NCBI RefSeq assembly: GCF_000716335.1
Contig: NZ_KL591010.1
Location: 1 to 64,000, forward strand
Source: Streptomyces sp. NRRL S-118
GTDB taxonomy: Bacteria > Actinomycetota > Actinomycetes > Streptomycetales > Streptomycetaceae
Direction of reading: 5' to 3'
DNA: 64,000 nt
Numbering within the stretch: position 1 is the first letter of the stretch; every line of letters starts with the position of its first letter. Of the stretch, positions 16,436-24,203 are shown piece after piece. The translations under genes were made by a program, and so were the position numbers. The notes under the pieces were generated by a model. The model saw only the letters and a list, made by a program, of their open reading frames with translations, was not told the origin of the DNA and searched no databases.

Positions 16436-17359
16436 TCAGAGGTTGGTCATGTCGACCGGGATCCGCGGCTCGACGCCGTCCCGCAGGATGGTGGCCTCGA
16501 TCAGGCCGTACGGACGGTCCGCGGCGAAGTAGACCTCGTTGTCGTTCTTGAGCCCGAACGGCTCGAGGTCGACCAGGAAGTGGTGCTTGTTCGGCAGGGA
16601 GAAGCGCACCTCGTCGATCTCCGACCGGTTGTTGATGATGCGCGCGCCCATCTGGTAGAGCGTCTGCTGCAGCGACAGCGAGTACGTCTCGGCGAAGGCC
16701 TGGAGCATGTGCTTCTTGACCTGCTCGTAGGACTTCTCCCAGTTGGGCATCCGCTGCTCGTCGTCGGTCCAGTTGAACCGCCAGCGGCTGGAGACCTGGG
16801 TGGCGAGGATGCGGTCGTACGCTTCCTTGAGGGTCGTGTACTTGTCCTTGACGTAGCCCCAGAACTCCGAGTTGGTGGAGTTCATGACGACCAGGTCCTT
16901 CAGACCGGATATGACCTGCCAGTTCTCACCGTCGTAGGTGATCTCCGTGACGCGGGTCTCCTGGCCCTTGCGGACGAAGGAGTGCTTGACCTCGTCCGCG
17001 CCGATGAACTTGGAGTTGGCGTCGGAGGTCTCGATGCGCTCCCAGGCGTACTCCTCGATGCGGATGCGCGCCTGGTGGATCGGCTCCTGCGACGTCACGA
17101 AGTGACGGGCGAGGTGGATGCCGAACTGCTCGGCGGACTCGATGCCGTACTCCTTGGCGAACGCGTACACCGTGTTCTTGGTGGTGTCGGTCGGCAGGAC
17201 GTTGGCGTTCGAGCCGGAGTAGTGGACCTCGTCCATGTCGCCGGAGAGGGCGACCGAGACGTTCAGGTCCTTGATGTGGTGGGTGTCGCCGTCCCGCGTG
17301 ATCTTGACGACGCGGTTCTCTGCTTTGCCGTACTGGTTCTGGCCGAGAATCGTGGGCAT
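16436..17359 (-). CDS. pucL: Urate oxidase (uricase)
   Basis: 307 residues, the usual length. Cofactor-free oxidation of urate by oxygen to 5-hydroxyisourate with release of hydrogen peroxide. The N-terminal half has VLPTDTTKNTVYAFAK, holding the active-site Thr, and HFLVDLEPFGLKNDNEVYF and ADRPYGLIEATI in the C-terminal half are conserved in the T-fold tandem. It starts 7 nt after the HIU hydrolase gene and is clearly in the uraD-uraH-uricase operon. The peroxide it makes connects it with the catalase gene at 34916, which has the same upstream palindrome as this operon. Confidence 0.97.
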   Translation of the reverse strand: MPTILGQNQYGKAENRVVKITRDGDTHHIKDLNVSVALSGDMDEVHYSGSNANVLPTDTTKNTVYAFAKEYGIESAEQFGIHLARHFVTSQEPIHQARIRIEEYAWERIETSDANSKFIGADEVKHSFVRKGQETRVTEITYDGENWQVISGLKDLVVMNSTNSEFWGYVKDKYTTLKEAYDRILATQVSSRWRFNWTDDEQRMPNWEKSYEQVKKHMLQAFAETYSLSLQQTLYQMGARIINNRSEIDEVRFSLPNKHHFLVDLEPFGLKNDNEVYFAADRPYGLIEATILRDGVEPRIPVDMTNL

Positions 17360-17366
17360 GTGTCTG

Positions 17367-17765
17367 CTAGCTCCCTCGGTAAACGGAGTAGCCGAACGGG
17401 TTGAGCAGCAGCGGTACGTGGTAGTGCTCGCCCGGTACGACGGCGAACGTGATCGCCACCTCCGGGAAGAACGCGCCGCTGTCCCTTACGCGGGGGGCGT
17501 CCTGCTGCGCCTCGGCTTGCTGATCGACGAACTTCGCGAAGTACGCCTCGGTCTCGAAGTCGAGACGTACGTGGGTGGTGCCTTCCGGCAGGGCCGGCAG
17601 GTCCTTGCAGCGCCCGTCCGCATCGGTCTTCGAGCCGCCGAGCGCCACCCACTCCGCGTCGCCGCCCGCGCGGGCGGCGAGGGAGATGGCGACGCCCTCG
17701 GCGGGCCGTCCGATGCTGGTGTCCAGGATGTGCGTGGACACCGAGGCGGTGGTTTCCGTGCTCAT
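17367..17765 (-). CDS. uraH: 5-Hydroxyisourate hydrolase (transthyretin-like)
   Basis: 132 residues. Hydrolyses 5-hydroxyisourate to OHCU, the second step of urate breakdown. The N-terminal SVSTHILDTSIGRPAEG has the catalytic His, and the C-terminal signature YRGS with HYHVPLLLNPFGYSVYRGS is the hallmark that separates these enzymes from true transthyretins. The start overlaps the stop of uraD by 4 nt (ATGA), so translation is coupled. No signal peptide; cytoplasmic. Confidence 0.96.
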   Translation of the reverse strand: MSTETTASVSTHILDTSIGRPAEGVAISLAARAGGDAEWVALGGSKTDADGRCKDLPALPEGTTHVRLDFETEAYFAKFVDQQAEAQQDAPRVRDSGAFFPEVAITFAVVPGEHYHVPLLLNPFGYSVYRGS

Positions 17766-18310
17766 GCGGCGCTCTCTTCCTCGACGAGGCGGGTCAGGCG
17801 GATGCGGTTGATCCTGCCCAGTTCGGTGCGGACGATCTCCCGCTCCTCCTCGGGCGAGTGGTCGATCCGCTCGCGGACCGCGTCGCGCATCTGCTCGCCG
17901 GTCCTGCCGGTGGCGCAGATCAGGAAGACGTGTCCGAACTTCTCCTGGTAGGCCAGGTTCAGTTCGAGCATCTCCGCCTTGAGCGCCTCGGAGGCGCCGG
18001 CCATCCCGCTCTGCTCCCGGGAGGAGGTGGGGTCCCCGGGCTTGGGGCGGCCGATCGGCGGGTGCCCGGCCATCGCCTCGGCGAGGTCCTCCGCGGTCAG
18101 CTCGGCCATGGCGGCGTCACTGGCGAGGAGGAGGGCTTCGGTGGTGGCGTACGGGCGCTGGGCCAGCAGCTTGCCGCCCCAGGCCGAGCTGGCGCACACC
18201 TCGTGCAGGGCGGCGAGCGCGTCGCCCTCCGCGGAGGTGTTGAACCGGGTGAGGCCCGCGGGGGCTTCGGGGGACCGCTCCTCCGAAAGGCGCTGTGAAC
18301 TCGACGTCAC
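17762..18310 (-). CDS. uraD: OHCU decarboxylase
   Basis: About 182 residues from GTG 18310. Decarboxylates 2-oxo-4-hydroxy-4-carboxy-5-ureidoimidazoline to S-allantoin. Conserved parts are the CASSAWGGKL start of the domain, AGHPPIGRP with the catalytic His, ASEALKAEMLELNLAYQEKFG and HVFLICATGRTG. GGAGG lies 5 nt upstream of GTG 18310; the longer frame to 18451 would read through the operator and is rejected. The intergenic region ahead carries a perfect TCAACA-N3-TGTTGA palindrome 74 bp before the start, so this is the first gene of its operon. Confidence 0.93.
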   Translation of the reverse strand: MTSSSQRLSEERSPEAPAGLTRFNTSAEGDALAALHEVCASSAWGGKLLAQRPYATTEALLLASDAAMAELTAEDLAEAMAGHPPIGRPKPGDPTSSREQSGMAGASEALKAEMLELNLAYQEKFGHVFLICATGRTGEQMRDAVRERIDHSPEEEREIVRTELGRINRIRLTRLVEEESAA

Positions 18311-18383
18311 GGGAGCCTCCGTGGCTGTTTTTCGCTGTGCTTTGACGGGCTGCGGATAGCTAACGCCCTCCGTCGACGCCTCG

Positions 18384-18398
18384 TCAACACTTTGTTGA
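18384..18398. promoter_or_regulatory. Perfect palindrome TCAACA-CTT-TGTTGA ahead of uraD
   Basis: Perfect 6+3+6 inverted repeat in the 155-bp gap between the HTH regulator gene and uraD. Found again upstream of catalase (34837) and, with one change, upstream of malate synthase (1721). I infer an operator for the urate operon. Confidence 0.7.
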
Positions 18399-18413
18399 AA
18401 CTTCGGTGGCACA

Positions 18414-18447
18414 AAGGCCGCCGTCCCGGCATCCGGACAGCGGCCTT
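18414..18447 (-). terminator. Terminator of the regulator transcript
   Basis: AAGGCCGC (18414-18421) and GCGGCCTT (18440-18447) form an 8-bp stem that extends inward through GTCCCGG/CCGGAC with one bulge. On the minus strand it ends in TTTGTG, 18 nt past the HTH gene stop. It separates that transcript from uraD. Confidence 0.7.
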
Positions 18448-18464
18448 CCACGCAGAGTGCTCAG

Positions 18465-18842
18465 TCACTCACCCTTCGCGGCATTCTCCCTGTTCAGGTA
18501 GTTGTAGACGGTGAAGCGGCTGACACCGAGCGCGCTCGCCACCGTCTCCACGCCGTGGCGTACCGAGAAGGCCCCGCGCGCCTCCAGGGTACGTACGACG
18601 GACTGCTTCACCTTGCGGTCCAGCGCGGACAGCGGCATTCCGTGGTGCCGCTCCATGGCGGCCAGGATGCGCTCCAGGGAGTCGGCGAGCTGCGGAAGCC
18701 GTACGGCGAGGACGTCCTCGCCCTCCCAGGCGAGCACGACATCGTCGGCCGCTGCCTCCTCGGGCCGCAGGATCTCTGCACCCATCGCGTCCACCAGCGG
18801 TTTCACCGCGGTGACCAGGGGGTGGTCTCCCGGCTCGGTCAC
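18465..18842 (-). CDS. HTH transcriptional regulator (YheO/HTH_22-like C-terminus)
   Basis: 125 residues. The C-terminal 50 residues (DRKVKQSVVRTLEARGAF then VETVASALGVSRFTVYNYLN) form a helix-turn-helix of the type found at the end of YheO-like regulators, where it usually follows a PAS-like sensor. Here the N-terminal 70 residues are shorter and contain VVLAWEGEDVLAVRLPQL, not a clear PAS domain. It starts at GTG 18842, overlapping the stop of the upstream gene by 4 nt. It lies immediately upstream of uraD, so it is the best local candidate for binding TCAACA-N3-TGTTGA. That is inference from position. Confidence 0.82.
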   Translation of the reverse strand: MTEPGDHPLVTAVKPLVDAMGAEILRPEEAAADDVVLAWEGEDVLAVRLPQLADSLERILAAMERHHGMPLSALDRKVKQSVVRTLEARGAFSVRHGVETVASALGVSRFTVYNYLNRENAAKGE

Positions 18843-19126
18843 TTGTCGTCCTCCCCGGTCTCCGGGGCTCCCCCGGGCTCGGTCTCGCCGATTACGTTGA
18901 CCTGCAGCGATACCCGAGTGGCGCCCGCGCCCAGAGCCCGGCGGAGCAGCGCGTCGACCGCGGTGAGCACCGCGTCCGCGCCGCCCTCGGCGGTGTTGCC
19001 GAACGGCCCCACGTCCACGGCGTCGAGATCGGCCGCCTCGATGACCTCACGGGCCACCACCGCGTGCTCCGGGGCCTCCTCCAGGTCGAAGGGCTCTGTC
19101 GTGAACTCCACTCTCAGTCGCTGCAT
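18839..19126 (-). CDS. MTH1187/YqgV-type thiamine-binding family protein
   Basis: 95 residues. MQRLRVEFTTEPFDLEEAP begins a ferredoxin-like fold; DVGPFGNTAEGGADAVLTAVDALLRRAL and GATRVSLQVNVIGET match the pattern T-x-I-E-G...V...A...G-A-x-R-V of the DUF77/MTH1187 family, some members of which bind thiamine-like ligands. The gene ends inside the start of the HTH regulator (GTGA overlap), so both are made together. A ligand-sensing role for the regulator pair is possible but not shown. Start at ATG 19126; the longer open frame to 20110 is a shadow of the gene on the other strand. Confidence 0.75.
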   Translation of the reverse strand: MQRLRVEFTTEPFDLEEAPEHAVVAREVIEAADLDAVDVGPFGNTAEGGADAVLTAVDALLRRALGAGATRVSLQVNVIGETEPGGAPETGEDDK

Positions 19127-19249
19127 GCCCCCACGGTAAGGCGGGCCCTCCGCGGCCCGCCGCCCGGCCCGGAAAATGCCGCGACGGACGGCGGCCACCG
19201 CCCCGTAGAGCCGGTGACAGGGCCGTACGGAGCGGGAGGAGCGCGGCAC

Positions 19250-20350
19250 ATGGCAGGGAAGAGGGGCAGGACCGTCAGGGGAACGGCGCTCGCGGCGGCG
19301 GCGATGGCGGCGCTGTCCGCCTCGCAGGCGCCGGGGGCGGTGGCGTCGGCCCCGGCCGGTCCGGAGCGGGGTGCGTCCGCGGCCGGGCCGGGCGTGACGG
19401 GCGGCTCGCCGTATCGCACGGAACTCCCTCCGCTGAGGGTACGCGACGGAGTACCGGAGGGCGGCGGCACGGCACCGGCGGGACACGGGATGCGCGGGGC
19501 GCTGCCGGCCGCCGTTCTGGCCGCGTACCGGCAGGCGGAGACGGAGCTCGCGGGCAGCGCCCCGGGCTGCGGTCTGCGCTGGGAGCTGCTGGCGGCGATC
19601 GGCCAGGTGGAGTCGGGGCATGCGCGCGGAGGGCGGCTGACGGCGGACGGGACGACCGTGCGCCCCATCCTCGGGCCACGGCTGGACGGCAACGGCTTCG
19701 CGCTGATCAGGGACACGGACGGCGGGGCCCATGACGGGGACGCGGTGTACGACCGCGCCGTGGGCCCGATGCAGTTCATCCCGTCGACATGGGCGGCGTG
19801 GGGCGCCGACGGCAATGGCGACGGGCGGGCCGACCCCGGCAACATCCACGACGCGGCGACGGCCGCCGGGCGCTACCTGTGCGCGGGCGGGCGCGATCTG
19901 TCGGACCCGTACGACCTGGACCGGGCGATCCTGGGCTACAACCACTCCGCCGCGTACGTGCGAACGGTCAGGGCCTGGTACGGGTACTTCCTGGGCGGCG
20001 ACCCCGTGGTGACGCCGGGGCCGGCTCCGGCCGGGGACACGGACGCCGCCTCCGGCGGGGGGCGGGATGCGGGGCCGGGCGGCGCACCCGCGCGTGCGGC
20101 TTCTCCGCACGGCACCGCCTCGGCGCGGCCCTCGCGGCCCCGGGACGACGAGCCGGCGCCGGCTCCGCCGGGGACGCGGGAGCCGGCGGAGCCGACCGGC
20201 CCACGAGCGACGGACGAGGCGCTCCCCCGCCCATCGGAGTCCAGTCTTCCGGTTCCGGATGCAAGCGTTGTCCTGCCGCGTCCGCCGCTCGGCAACGGTC
20301 AGGACTCAATGCCCGCGGCCCCCTCCACAATTCCGGATACCGGGCGGTAA
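19250..20350 (+). CDS. Secreted lytic transglycosylase (SLT-like)
   Basis: 366 residues. Signal peptide (RGTALAAAAMAALSASQAPGAVA), then a lysozyme-like domain at about residues 90-245. The catalytic Glu is in WELLAAIGQVESGH, followed by RAVGPMQFIPSTWAAWGADGNGDG and the C-terminal YNHSAAYVRTVRAWYGYF, the order seen in MltB/SLT-type murein transglycosylases. It cleaves peptidoglycan outside the membrane. The last 110 residues are Pro/Ala/Gly-rich without a fold. RBS GGGAGGAG is 8 nt before ATG 19250. Its stop overlaps a possible ATG of the sigma factor (TAATG), so the two are probably one transcript. Confidence 0.9.
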   Translation: MAGKRGRTVRGTALAAAAMAALSASQAPGAVASAPAGPERGASAAGPGVTGGSPYRTELPPLRVRDGVPEGGGTAPAGHGMRGALPAAVLAAYRQAETELAGSAPGCGLRWELLAAIGQVESGHARGGRLTADGTTVRPILGPRLDGNGFALIRDTDGGAHDGDAVYDRAVGPMQFIPSTWAAWGADGNGDGRADPGNIHDAATAAGRYLCAGGRDLSDPYDLDRAILGYNHSAAYVRTVRAWYGYFLGGDPVVTPGPAPAGDTDAASGGGRDAGPGGAPARAASPHGTASARPSRPRDDEPAPAPPGTREPAEPTGPRATDEALPRPSESSLPVPDASVVLPRPPLGNGQDSMPAAPSTIPDTGR

Positions 20351-20403
20351 TGTCGCGCCCCGCCGGGCGGCAGGGACCGGCGGGCGAGCGCGAGGGGGCC
20401 CTC

Positions 20404-21456
20404 ATGGCTACGGACAGGTCCGATGACCGCTGGCAGCGGGCGTGGAGCCACCGCGAGCAGCTGCTCAAGGTGGCCCGGCGCAGGTCCATGAGTCCGGAGG
20501 ACGCCGAGGACGCCGTGCACGAGGCGATGCTCCGGGCCGCCGAGCGGCCGGACCTCGACGACGAGAGACTCGGCGCCTGGCTCACGACGGTCACCATCCG
20601 GCTGTGCGTCGACCGGTACCGCCAGGTCCACCGTGAGGCCGAGGTGCGCCGCAGCCCCACACTGCACGCACCCGGCCCCGCGCCGGTCGACGAGCAGGTG
20701 TGCGACCGGGCCGAGGCGACCTGGCTGGCCCGGCGGAGCGGGGAGCTGCCCGCGCGCCAGGCGGAGGCGCTGTGGCTGAAGTCCGCGGACCTGGACGTCG
20801 GGCAGGTCGCCCGCACGATGGGCCTGAGCTACCGCACGGTCGAATCGCTCCTGGCACGTGCCCGCCGGACGCTGCGCGACTCGCTGGCCGGCACGCTGGC
20901 CCTGGTGCTGTGGCTGTGCGGGCGGGGGCGCCCGCGCGGGGCGGGCAACGCCCATGCGGTGGTCGCGGCCTCCACGGCGGCCACCCTGGCGGTGGCCGGG
21001 TTCGTGGTGCCGTACGTCCACGACGGGACCCAGGGCCGGCCCTCCTCCACACCGGCCACCTCCCGGACGACGGAGGTCCGAACCGGGGAGGCGGGCTCGC
21101 GGATGCTGCCGCCGTCTCCGGAGCCGGCCGGGGCCGGGGAGCGCCCGGCCCCGGCCACGCGCCGGGCACCGGCTGCCGCTCCGCCGGCGCGTCCGCTGTT
21201 GCCGGAGCTGCCGGCGCCGGCCCCGGCACTCCCCCAGGTGCCGAAGGTGCCGGAGGTGCCCGCCGTGCCGGAGGTGGCCGTTCCCTCCGTACCGTCCCTG
21301 CCGTCGGGGAACCTCACCACGCTGAGCGTCCCGTCCGTGCCCGTCCCCGGCCCCCCGGTCCCCGGGGCGCTCCCCACGCCGTCGCCGTCGCTGCCCGCGG
21401 CGGGCGCACCGCACCCGGGGGAAGCCTCCGTCGCACTGCCGGCCGGCGGTCGCTGA
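20404..21456 (+). CDS. ECF-type sigma factor with a C-terminal membrane segment and Pro-rich tail
   Basis: 350 residues. Region 2 at about 14-83 (SPEDAEDAVHEAMLRAAERP, LGAWLTTVTIRLCVDRYRQ) and region 4 at about 103-160 (LPARQAEALWLKSADLDVGQ, MGLSYRTVESLLARARRTLR) are clear. After region 4 come two hydrophobic stretches (161-173 and 183-204), then about 145 residues rich in Pro, Val and Ala with LPQVPKVPEVPAVPEV-type repeats. If 183-204 spans the membrane the tail is outside, and the sigma factor would be tethered. No anti-sigma factor gene is adjacent. An in-frame ATG at 20350 is an alternative start; 20404 has GAGGGGG at proper distance. Confidence 0.85.
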   Translation: MATDRSDDRWQRAWSHREQLLKVARRRSMSPEDAEDAVHEAMLRAAERPDLDDERLGAWLTTVTIRLCVDRYRQVHREAEVRRSPTLHAPGPAPVDEQVCDRAEATWLARRSGELPARQAEALWLKSADLDVGQVARTMGLSYRTVESLLARARRTLRDSLAGTLALVLWLCGRGRPRGAGNAHAVVAASTAATLAVAGFVVPYVHDGTQGRPSSTPATSRTTEVRTGEAGSRMLPPSPEPAGAGERPAPATRRAPAAAPPARPLLPELPAPAPALPQVPKVPEVPAVPEVAVPSVPSLPSGNLTTLSVPSVPVPGPPVPGALPTPSPSLPAAGAPHPGEASVALPAGGR

Positions 21457-21606
21457 CCCCGGAGGAGCGGAGCAGCCGCGCGCCGCTCGATCGAATCGAA
21501 CCGCCCGGGGACCAGCGGAAAAAAATTCGGTTTCCTCGCGACGGACGGTTCCCCCTTCCCCGTAGAGCAGGTGTCGGAGCTGCTCACGGGCTGAAGGGTG
21601 AACCGG

Positions 21607-22569
21607 ATGGGTGTCGAGATCTGCGTGGAAGGGCTGACGAAGTCCTTCGGTCGCCAGGTCATCTGGCAGGACGTCTCGCTGACACTGCCCGCCGGGGAGA
21701 TCTCGGTCATGCTCGGGCCCTCGGGCACGGGCAAGTCGGTCTTCCTCAAGACGCTCGTCGGGCTGCTCAAGCCCGACCGCGGGTCGATCCGGATCGGCGG
21801 CCAGGACATCACCACGCTCCGCGAGCACGATCTCTACGAGGTGCGCAAGCTCTTCGGGGTCCTGTTCCAGGACGGCGCCCTGTTCGGGTCGATGAACCTC
21901 TACGACAACATCGCCTTCCCCCTCCGGGAGCACACCCGCAAGGGGGAGAGCGAGATCAGGGCGATCGTCCTGGAGAAGATGGACATGGTCGGCCTGATCG
22001 GCGCGGAGGACAAGCTGCCCGGCGAGATATCCGGTGGCATGCGCAAACGCGCCGGGCTGGCCCGGGCCCTGGTCCTCGACCCGGAGATCATCCTCTTCGA
22101 CGAGCCGGACTCCGGCCTCGACCCCGTCCGCGTGGCCTACCTCAACCAGCTGATCGTCGACCTCAACGCCCAGATCGACGCCACGTTCCTGATCGTCACG
22201 CACGACATCGCCTCGGCCCGCCAGGTTCCCGACAACATCGGCCTGCTGTTCCGGCGCGAGCTGGTCATGTTCGGCCCCCGCGACAAACTGCTGACCAGTG
22301 ACGAACCGGTCGTACGGCAGTTCCTCAACGGCCGGATGCAGGGGCCGATCGGCATGGCGGAGGAGAAGGACGCCGCGCAGGTCGAGCAGGAGCTGGCCCA
22401 GATCGACGACGCGGCCGCCCTCCCCACCCCGATGACGCCCCGGCTGCTGCCGGGCGCCGGGATCACGCGGCCGCCCCGCTGGGAAGCCATCGCGCAGCGC
22501 GAGAAGCCCGAGAAGGGCGAGAAGAGCGAGAAGGGCGAGAAGCAGGCGACGGAGGCGACCGCCCAGTGA
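21607..22569 (+). CDS. mceG: Mce transporter ATPase (MlaF/Mkl-like)
   Basis: 320 residues. Walker A GPSGTGKS at 37-44, ABC signature ISGGMRKR at 141-148, Walker B IILFDE at 161-166 and the H-loop His in IVTHD at about 199. The M in the signature and the long C-terminal tail are typical of MlaF/MceG ATPases that power lipid import by YrbE/Mce complexes. The tail ends with a charged run of KPEKGEKSEKGEK type. In mycobacteria this gene stands apart from mce operons; here it leads the operon. ATG 21607 with GAAGGG 9 nt upstream is preferred over GTG 21598. Confidence 0.93.
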   Translation: MGVEICVEGLTKSFGRQVIWQDVSLTLPAGEISVMLGPSGTGKSVFLKTLVGLLKPDRGSIRIGGQDITTLREHDLYEVRKLFGVLFQDGALFGSMNLYDNIAFPLREHTRKGESEIRAIVLEKMDMVGLIGAEDKLPGEISGGMRKRAGLARALVLDPEIILFDEPDSGLDPVRVAYLNQLIVDLNAQIDATFLIVTHDIASARQVPDNIGLLFRRELVMFGPRDKLLTSDEPVVRQFLNGRMQGPIGMAEEKDAAQVEQELAQIDDAAALPTPMTPRLLPGAGITRPPRWEAIAQREKPEKGEKSEKGEKQATEATAQ

Positions 22570-23336
22570 GCCTCTCCCCCATCGGCGCGCTGCGCCACTC
22601 CGGCAGTCTCTTCGCGATGGCGCTGGACGTCCTGCGGACGCTCCCGCGCCGCCCCTTCCAGGTACGGGAGTTCATCCAGCAGGCGTGGTTCATCGCGAGC
22701 GTGACGATCCTGCCCACCGCCCTGGTCTCGATCCCGTTCGGCGCGGTCATCGCCCTGCAGATCGGCAGTCTCACCCGCCAGCTGGGCGCCCAGTCGTTCT
22801 CGGGCGCCGCCTCCGTCCTCGCCGTCCTGCGCGAGGCGTCGCCGATCGTCACCGCGCTGCTGATCGCGGGCGCGGGCGGCACGGCGATCTGCGCGGACCT
22901 CGGGGCGCGGAAGATCCGGGAGGAGATCGACGCGATGCAGGTCCTGGGCATCGACCCGATCCACCGGCTGGTCGTCCCCCGCGTCCTGGCCTCCATGGTG
23001 GTGGCGGTCCTCCTCAACGGCCTGGTCTCCGTGGTAGGCGTCGCCGGCGGCTACTTCTTCAACGTCGTGCTGCAGAACGGCACACCGGGCGCGTATCTCG
23101 CCTCCTTCACTTCCCTCGCCCAGCTGTCCGACCTGTGGGCGGCCGAGCTCAAGGCGCTGGTCTTCGGCGCGATCTCGGCGATCGTCGCCTCGTACAAGGG
23201 GCTGACGGCCAAGGGCGGCCCGAAGGGCGTCGGCGACGCCGTGAACCAGTCCGTCGTGATCACTTTCATGTTGCTGTTCGTGACGAACTTCGTGCTGACC
23301 GCCGTGTACTTCCAGATCGTGCCGCAGAAGGGATGA
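22566..23336 (+). CDS. yrbEA: YrbE/MlaE-family Mce permease, first subunit
   Basis: 256 residues from a GTG that overlaps the ATPase stop by 4 nt. Five to six hydrophobic segments. Family landmarks are QAWFIASVTILPTALVSIPFG, LREASPIVTALLIAGAGGTA and ADLGARKIREEIDAMQVLGI, the EID coupling region that contacts the ATPase. Together with the next gene it forms the membrane channel of the Mce importer. Confidence 0.94.
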   Translation: MSLSPIGALRHSGSLFAMALDVLRTLPRRPFQVREFIQQAWFIASVTILPTALVSIPFGAVIALQIGSLTRQLGAQSFSGAASVLAVLREASPIVTALLIAGAGGTAICADLGARKIREEIDAMQVLGIDPIHRLVVPRVLASMVVAVLLNGLVSVVGVAGGYFFNVVLQNGTPGAYLASFTSLAQLSDLWAAELKALVFGAISAIVASYKGLTAKGGPKGVGDAVNQSVVITFMLLFVTNFVLTAVYFQIVPQKG

Positions 23337-23344
23337 GGACGACC

Positions 23345-24196
23345 ATGGCGCTCATCACCCGCTTCTTCGCCCGCCCGTTGCCGCGCCCCCTGTCGCGCCC
23401 CCTCCTCGCCTTGGAGGAACTGGGCACCCAACTGGCCTTCTACGGACGCTCGCTGGCCTGGACCGGCCGTACCCTGCGCCGCTACAAGAAGGAGATCCTG
23501 CGGCTGCTGGCCGAGGTGACCTTCGGCCGCGGCGCGCTCGCCGTGGTCGGCGGCACCGTCGGCGTCATCGCGTTCCTCTCGTTCTTCACCGGCACCGAGG
23601 TGGGCCTTCAGGGGTACGCGGCGCTCAACCAGCTCGGCACCTCCAACTTCGTGGCGTTCCTCTCCGCCTACTTCAACACCCGTGAGATCGCGCCGCTGGT
23701 CGCCGGGCTCGCGCTCTCCGCGACCGTCGGCGCCGGGTTCACCGCGCAGCTCGGCGCGATGCGGATCAGCGAGGAGACGGACGCCCTGGAGGTGATGGGC
23801 GTCCCGTCGCTCCCCTTCCTCGTGACGACGCGCATGATCGCCGGGTTCATCGCCGTGATCCCGCTGTACGTGGTCGGGCTGCTGTCCTCGTACTTCGCCG
23901 CCCGCACCATCACCACCGGCTACTACGGCCAGTCGGCGGGCACGTACGACCACTACTTCCAGCAGTACCTGCCCCCGGTCGACGTGCTGTGGTCCTTCGG
24001 CAAGGTGATCGTCTTCGCTGTCGTGATCATCCTGGTGCACTGCTACTACGGCTACTACGCGCGCGGCGGCCCGGCGGGCGTCGGCGTCGCGGTCGGCCGC
24101 GCGGTCCGCACCTCGATCGTCGCGATCAACGTCCTGGACTTCTTCCTCAGCCTGGCGATCTGGGGCGCCAGCACCACCGTACGGATTGCGGGGTAA
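23345..24196 (+). CDS. yrbEB: YrbE/MlaE-family Mce permease, second subunit
   Basis: 283 residues. About six hydrophobic segments, with NTREIAPLVAGLALSATVGA, QLGAMRISEETDALEVMGV (coupling region with SEETDAL in place of REEIDAM) and a C-terminal ARGGPAGVGVAVGRAVRTS. The start at 23345 has GAGGACGACC just upstream; an ATG at 23333, which overlaps the previous stop (ATGA), is equally possible. The N-terminus is longer and more basic than in the first subunit. Confidence 0.92.
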   Translation: MALITRFFARPLPRPLSRPLLALEELGTQLAFYGRSLAWTGRTLRRYKKEILRLLAEVTFGRGALAVVGGTVGVIAFLSFFTGTEVGLQGYAALNQLGTSNFVAFLSAYFNTREIAPLVAGLALSATVGAGFTAQLGAMRISEETDALEVMGVPSLPFLVTTRMIAGFIAVIPLYVVGLLSSYFAARTITTGYYGQSAGTYDHYFQQYLPPVDVLWSFGKVIVFAVVIILVHCYYGYYARGGPAGVGVAVGRAVRTSIVAINVLDFFLSLAIWGASTTVRIAG

Positions 24197-24203
24197 GGCC
24201 ACG

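Noticed and set aside
12529..16551. A 1340-codon open frame on the plus strand opposite the purine permease, 8-oxoguanine deaminase and permease remnant.
   Set aside because: Its composition (long runs of D, R, G, E, H, Q) is the typical antisense of high-GC genes, and the minus strand has clear gene families.
18311..18451. A longer uraD with 47 extra N-terminal residues.
   Set aside because: It would translate the terminator and operator region; GTG 18310 has a good ribosome site and begins near the conserved domain.
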